Source of the DNA: Tamlana sp038148895
GTDB lineage: Bacteria > Bacteroidota > Bacteroidia > Flavobacteriales > Flavobacteriaceae
Direction: 5' to 3' (one strand)
DNA: 64,000 bases
Assembly: GCA_038148895.1 (NCBI GenBank)
Contig: JBBVGQ010000004.1
Below are positions 35,373-44,066 of the stretch, piece by piece (position 1 is the stretch's first letter; each line of letters starts with the position of its first letter). Both the position numbers and the translations under genes were made by a program. The notes under the pieces were generated by a model. That model was given only the letters and a program-made list of their open reading frames with translations, was not told the DNA's origin and did not search any database.

Positions 35373-36248
35373 CTAAAAGTTTTTTACAAAATCTGCTATT
35401 TTGGCCTTTAAGTTGTTTGATGCCGGAACCAGAGGCAATCTTACGGTATCTTTGCACAATTTGAGAGCTTCAAAAACACCTTTGATGCCTGCGGGGTTAT
35501 TCTCTTCAAAAATATACCCAATAACATCCATTAATTTAAAATGTAATTTGTAGGCAGCTTTGGCATCGCCCTTAAGTCCCAATCGAATCATTTCGGAAAA
35601 TTCTTTTGGGAATCCTTGTCCGATTACCGAAATAACACCAGCTCCTCCAGCCAAAACAACTCCCAATGCTAAATCGTCATCACCAGAAATCACTAAAAAA
35701 TCCTCAGGTTTGTTTTTAATTAACTCTAAATATTGGGCTATATTGTTTCCGGCTTCCTTAACTGCCACAACATTTTTAAAATCGTTGGCCAACCTCAAGG
35801 TTGTTTTAGGCTCCATGTTTTTAGAGGTACGCCCTGGGACATTATATAAAATAACATCAACGGGAGAAGCCTCTGCAATAGCTTTAAAATGCTGGTAAAG
35901 GCCTTCTTGAGTAGGCTTGTTATAATATGGTGAAACCGATAAAATGGCATCTATATTGCTTAAATCAGTTGCCTGAATCTCTTCAATAACAGCAGCCGTA
36001 TTGTTGCCACCTATACCCAAAACCATAGGCACGCGTCCGTTATTGGTCTTGGAAATCGTTGCTATAACTTCCTTTTTTTCTTGCTTAGTAAGGGTTACAC
36101 TTTCTCCTGTAGTTCCACAAATCACTAGATATTCAACACCATTATCAATATTATAATTTACAATATTGGCCAGGGCTTCATGATCTACACTCAAATCTGC
36201 ATTAAATGGGGTAACCAATGCAACTCCTGTTCCTAAAAACTTACTCAT
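35373..36248 (-). CDS. dapA: 4-hydroxy-tetrahydrodipicolinate synthase
   Basis: This 291-residue aldolase condenses pyruvate with aspartate semialdehyde on the way to diaminopimelate and lysine. The Schiff-base lysine is Lys164 (VVAVKEAGN); the catalytic triad residues Thr46/Thr47 (GTTGES), Tyr109 (SPYYNKP) and Tyr135 (LYNVPGRTS) are in place. It overlaps the DUF6913 gene by eight bases. DapF of the same pathway is encoded near 55 kb. Confidence 0.97.
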   Translation of the reverse strand: MSKFLGTGVALVTPFNADLSVDHEALANIVNYNIDNGVEYLVICGTTGESVTLTKQEKKEVIATISKTNNGRVPMVLGIGGNNTAAVIEEIQATDLSNIDAILSVSPYYNKPTQEGLYQHFKAIAEASPVDVILYNVPGRTSKNMEPKTTLRLANDFKNVVAVKEAGNNIAQYLELIKNKPEDFLVISGDDDLALGVVLAGGAGVISVIGQGFPKEFSEMIRLGLKGDAKAAYKLHFKLMDVIGYIFEENNPAGIKGVFEALKLCKDTVRLPLVPASNNLKAKIADFVKNF

Positions 36249-36771
36249 TATTATTTATTTTATTTAATATAGTTAGGTATTTAAAAATTTCCTTTTTAAA
36301 CAGGGCAAAATCCTTTAAACCAGTTTTTATTATCAAATCGTTTAGGCGCTCATCTGTTTGTAAAATGCCTATTTTAAATCTGGCTTGAGAAAGGGTGGTC
36401 ATCAATTTAAGCTCTAAAACTTCATTGTTGTAATAACTGATTAAAAGGTCGAATTTTGTGTTCAGGAATTCCTGTAATTCCACATTGTTAATCTTTCCGT
36501 TCCAGCCAAAATCTTTGGGGTTGTGGCATTCGTCCCAAGAATTTAAATCATCCTTTTTGTTTTCTGAAAATGCCACGATTTTTAACCTATTCGGACGAAC
36601 CTTTATGTAATCGGCTAGTTTTCTAAACGCCTCAAAATCATCAAACTCATCAATATTTAAGATAACGCCCAAACTCACAACCTTGTTATCGGCAACATTT
36701 ACTTGTCTCTCTGATAACAATTTGTTCAAGTACTTTTTATTAGATTTTGCTTTAAAACCCTTTAAAATCAT
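36241..36771 (-). CDS. DUF6913 domain protein
   Basis: This 176-residue cytoplasmic protein is the small conserved protein that precedes dapA in Flavobacteriia, which I assign to DUF6913. It starts basic (GFKAKSNKKYLNKLL) and contains SLGVILNIDEFDDFEAFRKLA, and CHNPKDFGWNGKINN followed by FDLLISYYNN. No function or catalytic motif is known to me. It is first in the run with dapA, and its promoter lies in the 57-base divergent gap. Confidence 0.75.
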   Translation of the reverse strand: MILKGFKAKSNKKYLNKLLSERQVNVADNKVVSLGVILNIDEFDDFEAFRKLADYIKVRPNRLKIVAFSENKKDDLNSWDECHNPKDFGWNGKINNVELQEFLNTKFDLLISYYNNEVLELKLMTTLSQARFKIGILQTDERLNDLIIKTGLKDFALFKKEIFKYLTILNKINNNE

Positions 36772-36782
36772 TTACCTTTATA

Positions 36783-36797
36783 CTTTGCGCAAAGGTA
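36783..36797. promoter_or_regulatory. Overlapping divergent -7 elements forming a palindrome
   Basis: On the minus strand TACCTTTG (36790-36797) matches TAnnTTTG, 19 bases before the DUF6913 start. Facing it on the plus strand is a TACTTTG word (36781-36787), and together they make the perfect 12-bp palindrome CTTTGCGCAAAG (36783-36794). The region is only 57 bases long and must serve both divergent genes. Confidence 0.45.
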
Positions 36798-36828
36798 GCA
36801 AAAGTACATTCAAATTATTTAATTATAC

Positions 36829-37590
36829 ATGAGGTTTACACATTTCTTTATTTTGTTATATTTTTTTGTTTTATCAAGCTGCAAACAGCAACAAATGCAT
36901 CTCTCTAAAATTGAAGGAGAACAAATTGCAATAACAGATTCCCTAGAGAAAGACCCTGAAATTGAATCTTATATAAAACCTTTCAGGGATAACATACAAA
37001 AAGACTTGGATAGCGTTTTAGCCTATTCGGCAGACACTTACACAAAAACAGACGGTGAGTTTAACACCGCCATTGGAAATTTTATGGCCGACGCCGTTTT
37101 TAGCGAATCAAAGCCTATTTTTAAAAGTAGAACAGGCCATGATATTGATATGGTTTTGCTTAATCACGGAGGCATACGCTCCATACTTTCTAAAGGCAAC
37201 GTTACCAAAAGAACGGTTTTTGAATTAATGCCCTTTGAAAATAGCGTGGTTGTTGCCGCCCTAAAGGGCACGCAAATAAAAAAAATGATTCATTATTTGG
37301 CTGATACTAAAAAGGCGCATCCAGTATCGAATTTCAAACTAGTAATAGACCAAAATTTTGATGTTGTGGAAGCCAAAATCAATGGAAATGAAATTTATGA
37401 GGATAGTATTTATTATGTTGCAACCAACGACTATTTGTGCAATGGAGGTGACAATATGAGTTTTTTCAAACCAAATGATAGCGTTTACGTTTTAAACTAT
37501 AAAATTAGAAATGTTTTAATGGATAAGTTTATGAAGCTAGACACCGTTAAGCCAGTAATGGATGACCGATTTATTCAAGTCAACAGATAA
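36829..37590 (+). CDS. 5'-nucleotidase C-terminal domain lipoprotein
   Basis: The 253-residue protein has a lipoprotein signal (VLSSC, Cys18) and then only the C-terminal, substrate-binding domain of UshA-type 5'-nucleotidases: NTAIGNFMADAVF, LLNHGGIRSILSKGNVT, FELMPFENSVVVAAL and ATNDYLCNGGDNMSFF. It has no metallophosphatase domain; that is encoded by the next gene, 37 bases downstream. The two products probably act together on nucleotides in the periplasm, or at the cell surface. Confidence 0.9.
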   Translation: MRFTHFFILLYFFVLSSCKQQQMHLSKIEGEQIAITDSLEKDPEIESYIKPFRDNIQKDLDSVLAYSADTYTKTDGEFNTAIGNFMADAVFSESKPIFKSRTGHDIDMVLLNHGGIRSILSKGNVTKRTVFELMPFENSVVVAALKGTQIKKMIHYLADTKKAHPVSNFKLVIDQNFDVVEAKINGNEIYEDSIYYVATNDYLCNGGDNMSFFKPNDSVYVLNYKIRNVLMDKFMKLDTVKPVMDDRFIQVNR

Positions 37591-37627
37591 AAGAATGCGC
37601 TAGAAAATTCAAAATTTCAGAAAAAAA

Positions 37628-38545
37628 ATGAAACGAAGAACATTTATACAACAAGCCTCCGCAGGAACAGCCTTGGCAACCATGGGCAGTTTTGGCTTGC
37701 AGTCTTTTACCTCTTTAGAGAAAACCACCAAAATAACCATTTTGCACACTAACGACGTACACAGCCATATTGATGCTTTCGGCCCCGAAGATGGCAGAAA
37801 TGCCAACAAAGGTGGTGTGGCCAGACGTGCAAGTTTAATTGAGTCCATTAGAAAAGAAAACCCAAATACGCTTTTATTGGATGCTGGCGATATTTTTCAA
37901 GGCACACCATATTTCAATTATTATGGTGGTGAACTGGAATTCAAACTCATGAGCAAATTAAAATATGATTTGGCTACCATAGGCAACCATGATTTTGACA
38001 ATGGCATTGAAGGCCTTTATGCACAGATGCCCCATGCAACATTTGAGTTTGTTTCGGCCAATTATGATTTTTCAAATACGATAATGGATACACATACCAA
38101 ACCTTATAAAATATTATCAAAAGCTGGTATTAAAATAGGTGTCTTTGGTTTGGGTATTGAGTTAAACGGTTTGGTAGACCCAGCTATGTTTAAGGAGACC
38201 AAATATCTAGACCCCATTGAAATTTCTCAGGATATGACACGCATTTTAAAAACTGAAGAAAAGTGCGACCTCATTATTTGTCTCTCCCATTTAGGTTATA
38301 ATTACAGAAAAGAGCCCAATAAAGTCAGCGACTTAAAATTAGCGGAAGCTACAAAAGATATTGATTTAATAATAGGTGGACATACTCATACCTTTCTTTC
38401 CAAGCCAACAATTGTTAAAAATATTGAAGGCAAAAATATGCTTGTCAATCAAGTAGGGTGCTACGGAATTAATTTGGGAAAAATTGATTTTTATTTTGAT
38501 TCCAATAAAAATAAATCTGCTAACGGCACGTCTATTATAGTCTAA
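37628..38545 (+). CDS. 5'-nucleotidase metallophosphatase domain, Tat-type signal
   Basis: The 305-residue protein is the N-terminal catalytic domain of a UshA-type nucleotidase. Metal-binding motifs are present: HTNDVHSH, DAGDIFQGTP, GNHDFDNG and GGHTHTF. The N-terminus KRRTFIQQASAGTALATMG has a twin-Arg motif, so export is probably by Tat. It lies directly after the gene for the C-terminal domain, so one enzyme appears split into two in swapped order. Its stop codon overlaps the end of the convergent membrane protein gene by four bases. Confidence 0.92.
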   Translation: MKRRTFIQQASAGTALATMGSFGLQSFTSLEKTTKITILHTNDVHSHIDAFGPEDGRNANKGGVARRASLIESIRKENPNTLLLDAGDIFQGTPYFNYYGGELEFKLMSKLKYDLATIGNHDFDNGIEGLYAQMPHATFEFVSANYDFSNTIMDTHTKPYKILSKAGIKIGVFGLGIELNGLVDPAMFKETKYLDPIEISQDMTRILKTEEKCDLIICLSHLGYNYRKEPNKVSDLKLAEATKDIDLIIGGHTHTFLSKPTIVKNIEGKNMLVNQVGCYGINLGKIDFYFDSNKNKSANGTSIIV

Positions 38546-39288
38546 GCAAAAGTGATTTCAGAATAGAATACTTCATAATCTTCAATGGGTTTAACCCTAT
38601 TATATTCCTCAACCATAAACTTAAACATTTGGTATAGCCCAACAGCATAAAGTACTTTATGTAGAAATATAAAATTCCAATTATAAGCAAAGTAAATAAC
38701 AAAATAATCTATTAGTGAAGCAAATCCAAAGCAAATGGCAGCCGTAAGAAACAGTATGGCCGATTTGGTTTGTGTGTTTAAATAATAACTAAAGGACATA
38801 AACGTGAGCACCAACAAACCTAAACTGTTTAACACAAACAGATAGAAATCGGTATCCTCTAATATAAAATATCTGAAAATATCAATAACCTCGTAAACAA
38901 AAAATAAACTGATGGTAAAAACGGTCAATAAATAAATGCCTACCAATTTATGCACTTCCTTTATTTTAAACTTTTGGGCGGCGATACACACCACACTCAC
39001 AAGTGCTACCAACGACATGATATTTAAAATGTAAAAATCCTCAGTTTTTAAATTGACCAATCTGAGTGCATTTCCTAAAAAAGAGAATAGTAAAAAGAAA
39101 ATAAATGGGATGTTCAGAAATTTATATTTTATAAAATACAGTATAGAAAACAGAGGCACAATCGTGGGTAAAACAAACCGTATTAAACTTTCACTTGTAG
39201 AAAAATAATCAAACCCAATTGAAATGATTATGGTTAAAAAAAGGCCGAAAAAGACATTATTGAAATTACGGAAATACCAATTTTTCAT
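38542..39288 (-). CDS. Polytopic membrane protein, unknown function (YhhN-like in layout)
   Basis: This 248-residue protein has about eight hydrophobic segments and few polar loops. The number and spacing of helices recall the YhhN/TMEM86 (lysoplasmalogenase) family, but I see no decisive motif. A protein of the same length and layout is encoded at 39846-40592; both have a loop beginning near residue 75 and a Tyr/Phe-rich last helix, suggesting paralogues. A -7 candidate TATATTTG lies at 39313-39320. Confidence 0.7.
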   Translation of the reverse strand: MKNWYFRNFNNVFFGLFLTIIISIGFDYFSTSESLIRFVLPTIVPLFSILYFIKYKFLNIPFIFFLLFSFLGNALRLVNLKTEDFYILNIMSLVALVSVVCIAAQKFKIKEVHKLVGIYLLTVFTISLFFVYEVIDIFRYFILEDTDFYLFVLNSLGLLVLTFMSFSYYLNTQTKSAILFLTAAICFGFASLIDYFVIYFAYNWNFIFLHKVLYAVGLYQMFKFMVEEYNRVKPIEDYEVFYSEITFA

Positions 39289-39312
39289 GATTTTGACATA
39301 AGTAGGTTATTA

Positions 39313-39320
39313 CAAATATA
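39313..39320 (-). promoter_or_regulatory. Possible -7 element for the first polytopic membrane protein gene
   Basis: TATATTTG on the minus strand matches TAnnTTTG 24 bases before the start codon at 39288. The same word precedes the similar gene at 40592. No good -33 element is seen here. Confidence 0.4.
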
Positions 39321-39355
39321 ACAATGTTTTTGAATTATAACGATAAAAACATACG

Positions 39356-39393
39356 TTTCATCGATTTTATACTTAAAAATATCCTTTCATCGA
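39356..39393. repeat. Direct repeats TTTCATCGA
   Basis: TTTCATCGA occurs at 39356-39364 and again at 39385-39393, 29 bases apart, in the 172-base divergent gap between the polytopic membrane protein gene and the DoxX-like gene. The spacing is close to three helical turns, so one regulator could bind both copies. Confidence 0.4.
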
Positions 39394-39460
39394 AAAAATC
39401 ATGGCTTAATTTTAAGTTGCAGCCCAAAAAAGCGTCTAAAACTTCATTAAGATTTGTAAG

Positions 39461-39841
39461 ATGAAAAAGTACTTCCCTCTGGCTTTAAGAATTATTGTGT
39501 CCATTATTCTCATTCAAACTTTGCGTTTTAAGTTTTTTGCACATCCAGACAGTATCTATATTTTTCAAAAAATAGGCTTGGAACCTTATGGAAGAATAAC
39601 CATTGGTATTTTAGAACTCAGTTCTGGAATTTTATTGCTCATTCCGAAAACGGTTTGGATTGGGGCCAGCCTAACTTTAGGCATTATTGGCGCTGCCATT
39701 TATATTCATTTAACACAACTCGGGGTGGAAGTAAATGGCGACAGTGGCGTACTGTTTGCAACTGCGGTAATAACTTTTATTCTTTCAGCTATAATTTTAT
39801 ACTTGTATCGGAAAGATATACCTCTTGTGAATTTTAAATAA
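39461..39841 (+). CDS. DoxX-like membrane protein
   Basis: The 126-residue protein has four membrane segments in the DoxX pattern: an N-terminal helix with LRIIVSIILIQTLRFKFF, a short loop IFQKIGLEPYGRITIGILEL, then GASLTLGIIGAAIYIHLTQLG and a last helix before a basic tail. DoxX relatives are small membrane proteins linked to oxidoreductases or thiol stress, with no proven activity in most cases. The gene is single and sits between two leftward membrane-protein genes, ending four bases before the second. Confidence 0.8.
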   Translation: MKKYFPLALRIIVSIILIQTLRFKFFAHPDSIYIFQKIGLEPYGRITIGILELSSGILLLIPKTVWIGASLTLGIIGAAIYIHLTQLGVEVNGDSGVLFATAVITFILSAIILYLYRKDIPLVNFK

Positions 39842-39845
39842 ACGG

Positions 39846-40592
39846 CTAGTCAACAAACATAAATTGTTCATTTTTGTTGGCAACATTATTTAATTTTGAT
39901 TGCTGGTAAAGCAAATAAAAAGCCAATAAAATCAGTGTGGTTGACAAAAAGTTCAATATACCTCGCTCAGAAATATAAATGTAGGCCACATCCATAACTT
40001 CAGAAAAAACGATACACAAAGAACCTAAAAATAGGTATAATGATTTTTTGTTGTCTCTGTAAAAATAATTCAACAACGACAATGGCAACAAAAGAAGGGC
40101 CACAATATTATAGGCCAATTCAAAATAATAATCGTTTTGTACAACCAAATTAGGACTGATTATAACTTGCAGTACATAAATAAAATAAATATTGAGTGCT
40201 ATTAGGACAATGGCATGAACTAAATAATGCTTCAGGATATGTTTAAAGCTTATAGACTTGCAAATCTTTATGACCAAAAATAAATAGGAAATCATATATA
40301 AAAGATTACCACTGTAGTAATTGAAGTCATGAAGAGCACCAGACTCATCAAAAGGCATACTATCAATAACTAAACCCATCAAATCTGATATGGAATAAAA
40401 TACCAAAAATAACAGAAATAATCTGTTCTTGTCTTTGATTAACAGTAAATAGATTAATGTAATTAAAGGCACAATTAAAGACCGTGAATAATAGGCTATA
40501 CCATCTTTTCCGCTAAGTTCGAAGATAGCGAACAATATATAACATAATAAAACAAACCCGATCAAGACTTTTGACTTGTTCATGAGAGACAT
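39846..40592 (-). CDS. Second polytopic membrane protein, unknown function
   Basis: This 248-residue protein has about eight hydrophobic helices and the same length and layout as the one at 38542-39288, though the sequences are clearly diverged (both have short Asp/Lys loops such as KDKNRLF and a Tyr-rich penultimate segment). I infer paralogy but cannot align them fully by eye. An ATG at 40583 (MNKSKVL) is an alternative start. Its promoter region has TTG-N18-TATATTTG and a perfect palindrome further upstream. Confidence 0.7.
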   Translation of the reverse strand: MSLMNKSKVLIGFVLLCYILFAIFELSGKDGIAYYSRSLIVPLITLIYLLLIKDKNRLFLLFLVFYSISDLMGLVIDSMPFDESGALHDFNYYSGNLLYMISYLFLVIKICKSISFKHILKHYLVHAIVLIALNIYFIYVLQVIISPNLVVQNDYYFELAYNIVALLLLPLSLLNYFYRDNKKSLYLFLGSLCIVFSEVMDVAYIYISERGILNFLSTTLILLAFYLLYQQSKLNNVANKNEQFMFVD

Positions 40593-40605
40593 TTTAGCTT
40601 CGGGT

Positions 40606-40634
40606 CAAATATAAATAAAAATTTTGTATTTCAA
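40606..40634 (-). promoter_or_regulatory. Promoter of the second polytopic membrane protein gene
   Basis: On the minus strand TTG (40632-40634) and TATATTTG (40606-40613) are separated by 18 bases, close to the Bacteroidetes consensus. It lies 14-42 bases before the start codon. Confidence 0.55.
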
Positions 40635-40646
40635 CGAAAAAAAGTG

Positions 40647-40664
40647 TTTTTTATCGATAAAAAA
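40647..40664. repeat. Perfect 18-bp palindrome around ATCGAT
   Basis: TTTTTTATCGATAAAAAA is a perfect palindrome just upstream of the promoter of the gene at 40592 and just after the ligA stop codon. It might be an operator; the A/T arms are also terminator-like, but the GC content of the stem is too low for a good terminator. Confidence 0.5.
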
Positions 40665-40670
40665 TAACTT

Positions 40671-42668
40671 TTAATTCAATTTTTGTAAGAATTCGTATTC
40701 ATTTATTATATCTATACCAAGTGCTTCAGCCTTTTCTTTTTTGCTAGGCCCCATGTTATCACCAGCCACAATGTAACTTGTTTTAGAAGAAATGGAACTG
40801 CTTACCTTACCACCATTGTCTTCTATTAATTTTTTAAGCTCGTTTCTGGAAATAGACTCAAAAACACCCGAAACAACAATAGATTGACCTTCTAGAATAT
40901 TGGTCTTTCCTTCAAGCTCTTCGACAGACATCTCTAATTGAACACCAAAATACTTTAGCCTATTAAGGATATTTTTGTTTTCTTCGGAAATGAAAAATGC
41001 ATGCACGCTTTCAGCGATTTTAACCCCTATTTCATCCACACTTACTAAATCTTCTGGTGAAGCAGATGCCAATTCATCGACACTTTTATAATGCTTCGCC
41101 AACTTCTTTGCAACGGTCTCACCAACATATCTAATCCCCAATGCATAAAGAACACGTTCAAAAGGAATATTTTTTGATTGCTCTATACCTTGAATTAAAT
41201 TTTCGGCACTTTTTTCGGCCATACGTTCTAGAGGAATAACCTGTTCCTTGGTTAATTCATATAAATCGGAATAATTGTAAATCAATCCTTCGTTAACCAA
41301 AAGAGCCACGGTTTCTCCACCCAAACCTTCTATATCCATTGCTTTTCTGGAAATATAGTGTTGGATTCTACCTATTATTTGAGGTTTGCAGCCATTATAA
41401 TTTGGACAGTAATGCTGAGCTTCGCCTTCTTGCCGAACAAGCTCTGTACCACATTCTGGGCAATGGGTAATATATTGTGTGGGTTGGATATCAATGGGAC
41501 GTTTTGTTAAATCTACACCCAAAATTTTAGGAATGATCTCGCCTCCTTTTTCAACAAAAACCTCATCGCCAACCCTGATGTCCAACTTTTCAATTTGATC
41601 GGCATTATGCAATGAGGCACGTTTTACGGTCGTTCCTGCCAATTCCACAGGCTCTAAATTAGCAACTGGCGTAATGGCACCCGTTCTGCCCACTTGATAA
41701 ACAATACTGTTTAACCTTGTAGAAACTTGTTCTGCCTTGAATTTATAGGCCATGGCCCAACGCGGTGATTTAGCCGTGTAACCCAATTCTTCTTGTTGCT
41801 GTAAATCGTTGACCTTGACCACAACACCATCAGTTTCATAAGGTAAACCGTGACGGTGTGTGTCCCAATACTCAATAAACCCTAAAACCTCATCAATGGA
41901 ATTTACCAACTTCGCTGCTTCGGGCACCTTAAAGCCCCATTGCCTGGCCTTTTCCAAACTTTCAAACTGGCTTTTTATACCCAAATTATCACCTATGATG
42001 TTATAAAGCAAACACTCCAAAGGTCTTTTGGCTACCTCTGCACTATCTTGTAACTTTAAACTACCCGATGCTGTATTTCTTGGATTTCTGTATGGCTCCT
42101 CTCCTATTTCAATACGCTCTTCATTCATTTTATTGAAACCTTCAAAAGGCAAAACAATTTCTCCCCGGATATCAAACTTTGGTGGATAATCTCCTTTTAA
42201 TTGTAAAGGAACCGATTTTATGGTTTTTACATTAGCAGTAACATCGTCACCCTGAAATCCATCACCGCGCGTCACCGCTTTTTGGAACAGACCATTTTCA
42301 TAAGTTAAACTAATGGAAGCACCGTCATACTTTAGCTCACAGGTGTATTGCACATGGCCGTCAACCAATTTTTTAATACGTTTTTCCCAATCTTGCAAAT
42401 CTTCTTTAGAGTACGAATTATCCAAAGAATACATGCGGTATTCATGGGCAACGGTTTCAAAGTTTTTGGTAATGGCTCCACCAACACGTTGCGTTGGGGA
42501 ATTGGCATCAAAAAACTCGGGGTGATTTGCCTCAAGCTCTTGAAGTTGTTTTAATTTTATATCGAACTCGTAATCTGAGATGGTTGCATTGTCCAGAACA
42601 TAATAATTGTAGTTGTGTTCGCGAAGTTCCTCACGCAAAGCTTCTATTTGTTGTTTTACTGTACTCAT
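40671..42668 (-). CDS. ligA: NAD-dependent DNA ligase
   Basis: The 665-residue ligase seals nicks in replication and repair using NAD. The adenylated lysine is Lys123 in ELKYDGAS. Further domains are the OB fold, a four-Cys zinc finger (CPECGTEL ... YCPNYNGC), the helix-hairpin-helix region and a C-terminal BRCT domain (SIVVSGVFESISRNELKKL). Length is normal. Its ATG overlaps the prmC stop codon by one base, so ligA is the third gene of a GNAT-prmC-ligA run. Confidence 0.98.
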   Translation of the reverse strand: MSTVKQQIEALREELREHNYNYYVLDNATISDYEFDIKLKQLQELEANHPEFFDANSPTQRVGGAITKNFETVAHEYRMYSLDNSYSKEDLQDWEKRIKKLVDGHVQYTCELKYDGASISLTYENGLFQKAVTRGDGFQGDDVTANVKTIKSVPLQLKGDYPPKFDIRGEIVLPFEGFNKMNEERIEIGEEPYRNPRNTASGSLKLQDSAEVAKRPLECLLYNIIGDNLGIKSQFESLEKARQWGFKVPEAAKLVNSIDEVLGFIEYWDTHRHGLPYETDGVVVKVNDLQQQEELGYTAKSPRWAMAYKFKAEQVSTRLNSIVYQVGRTGAITPVANLEPVELAGTTVKRASLHNADQIEKLDIRVGDEVFVEKGGEIIPKILGVDLTKRPIDIQPTQYITHCPECGTELVRQEGEAQHYCPNYNGCKPQIIGRIQHYISRKAMDIEGLGGETVALLVNEGLIYNYSDLYELTKEQVIPLERMAEKSAENLIQGIEQSKNIPFERVLYALGIRYVGETVAKKLAKHYKSVDELASASPEDLVSVDEIGVKIAESVHAFFISEENKNILNRLKYFGVQLEMSVEELEGKTNILEGQSIVVSGVFESISRNELKKLIEDNGGKVSSSISSKTSYIVAGDNMGPSKKEKAEALGIDIINEYEFLQKLN

Positions 42669-43525
42669 TAACTTTTTACGGCTTTAATCATCCTATCTTT
42701 TTTAAAAATGTCTTGTTTCAGTTCTATATTTATGAAATTCTTACGTCTCAAAAGATCAATCATATCCTTTCCCAGATATTCATTAATTTCAAAATATAAG
42801 GCACCACCTTCCTTTAAATTATCTACCGCAAAGGATGAAATGACTTCGTAAAACAACAGCGGATTTTCATGGTTTACAAAAAGTGCCAAATGAGGCTCGT
42901 TGTCCATAACATTTGGTTTCATAAACTGTTTTTCCTGTTCGCGAATATATGGGGGATTGGAAACAATGATATCGTATTTTATTGATTTTAAACTTGTTTG
43001 TGCATTATGGGATAAAATATTAGCTTCAAAAAAATCCACATGAACATCATTTAGCTTTGCATTAAGTTTGGCAACTTCAAGTGCTTTTTTACTGATATCC
43101 AATGCATGTATTTTGGCCTTGGGCAAATGTTTTGCCAATGAAACGGCAATACAGCCGCTACCGGTTCCGATATCTAAAATATGCACTTCGGCAGTTTTTT
43201 CAACTTTCTTTAAAACCCATTCCACCAATTCTTCCGTTTCTGGCCTAGGTATTAACACGCCATCATTCACTTTAAAGATCAATCCGTAAAACTCCGTTTC
43301 GCCCAAAATATATTGTATGGGCTTCTCTCCTTTTAGGGCCGCCAAACTATTTAAAATAAGTGCTTCATCTTCAACCGATAATTCTGGGTCTGTTGCCAGT
43401 TGTATACGCTTTACTTTATAATGGGATTCAGCCAACATGTAAAAGAAACTATCTACCTCCTCGGAAGCATAAATTGAATCTAGTTCTTCATGAAAATTAT
43501 GTTGAATAGTTTTTAGTTTCATCAT
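42668..43525 (-). CDS. prmC: Release factor glutamine methyltransferase
   Basis: The 285-residue enzyme methylates the Gln of the GGQ motif in peptide release factors. The SAM-binding motif is DIGTGSG (118-124) and the substrate motif is NPPY (190-193), with RPETEELVEWVL before them. The length is normal. It overlaps the GNAT gene upstream by four bases and ligA downstream by one base. Confidence 0.96.
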   Translation of the reverse strand: MMKLKTIQHNFHEELDSIYASEEVDSFFYMLAESHYKVKRIQLATDPELSVEDEALILNSLAALKGEKPIQYILGETEFYGLIFKVNDGVLIPRPETEELVEWVLKKVEKTAEVHILDIGTGSGCIAVSLAKHLPKAKIHALDISKKALEVAKLNAKLNDVHVDFFEANILSHNAQTSLKSIKYDIIVSNPPYIREQEKQFMKPNVMDNEPHLALFVNHENPLLFYEVISSFAVDNLKEGGALYFEINEYLGKDMIDLLRRKNFINIELKQDIFKKDRMIKAVKS

Positions 43526-44013
43526 AAATCTTTAATCATCCAAACTCCGCAAGAATAATGCCCCGTATTACCCAGAGCATTGGGTAAATGCTTAAATCCA
43601 CAACTTTCATAAATATGTATTGCGGCTTTTAACTGTGAAGCAGATTCCAAATAACATTGTTTATACCCCAACTGTTTTGCAGATTCCGTACATTTTTCAA
43701 AAAGTATTTTACCATATCCTTTACCACGGATTTTTGGCGAAAAGTACATTTTTTGAATTTCGCAGATTTCATTTTCAAAGTCAGTGAGTGGTTTTACACC
43801 TCCTCCGCCCAAAACCTCTCCATTGCTTTCAATTACAAAATAAACATCATTTTCATTTTGGTAGGATTCAAACATTTTTGACGTTTCAGGATCAGAATAC
43901 GCCGTGCCTTCCAACGGAATTTTAAATTCATGAAAACAATCTCGAATAACCTGCTCAATTTGTCGGTTATCTTGAGGTTCAATTTCTCGAATAACTATAG
44001 TATCTTTACTCAC
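43522..44013 (-). CDS. GNAT family N-acetyltransferase
   Basis: This GNAT-fold protein has the acetyl-CoA motif SPKIRGKGYGKILFEKC and a C-terminal ESCGFKHLPNALGNTGH. The acceptor is unknown. An ATG at 44055 would give 177 residues, but would leave only 11 bases to the divergent gene and adds a non-homologous-looking lead; I prefer the GTG at 44013 (163 residues, SKDTIVIREIEPQDNRQI). The gene is first in the run with prmC and ligA. Confidence 0.85.
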   Translation of the reverse strand: MSKDTIVIREIEPQDNRQIEQVIRDCFHEFKIPLEGTAYSDPETSKMFESYQNENDVYFVIESNGEVLGGGGVKPLTDFENEICEIQKMYFSPKIRGKGYGKILFEKCTESAKQLGYKQCYLESASQLKAAIHIYESCGFKHLPNALGNTGHYSCGVWMIKDL

Positions 44014-44066
44014 TGTAATGGGCACTTTTAAAGTAGTGAAGATACGGTAAATCAAAAAAATTGGTA

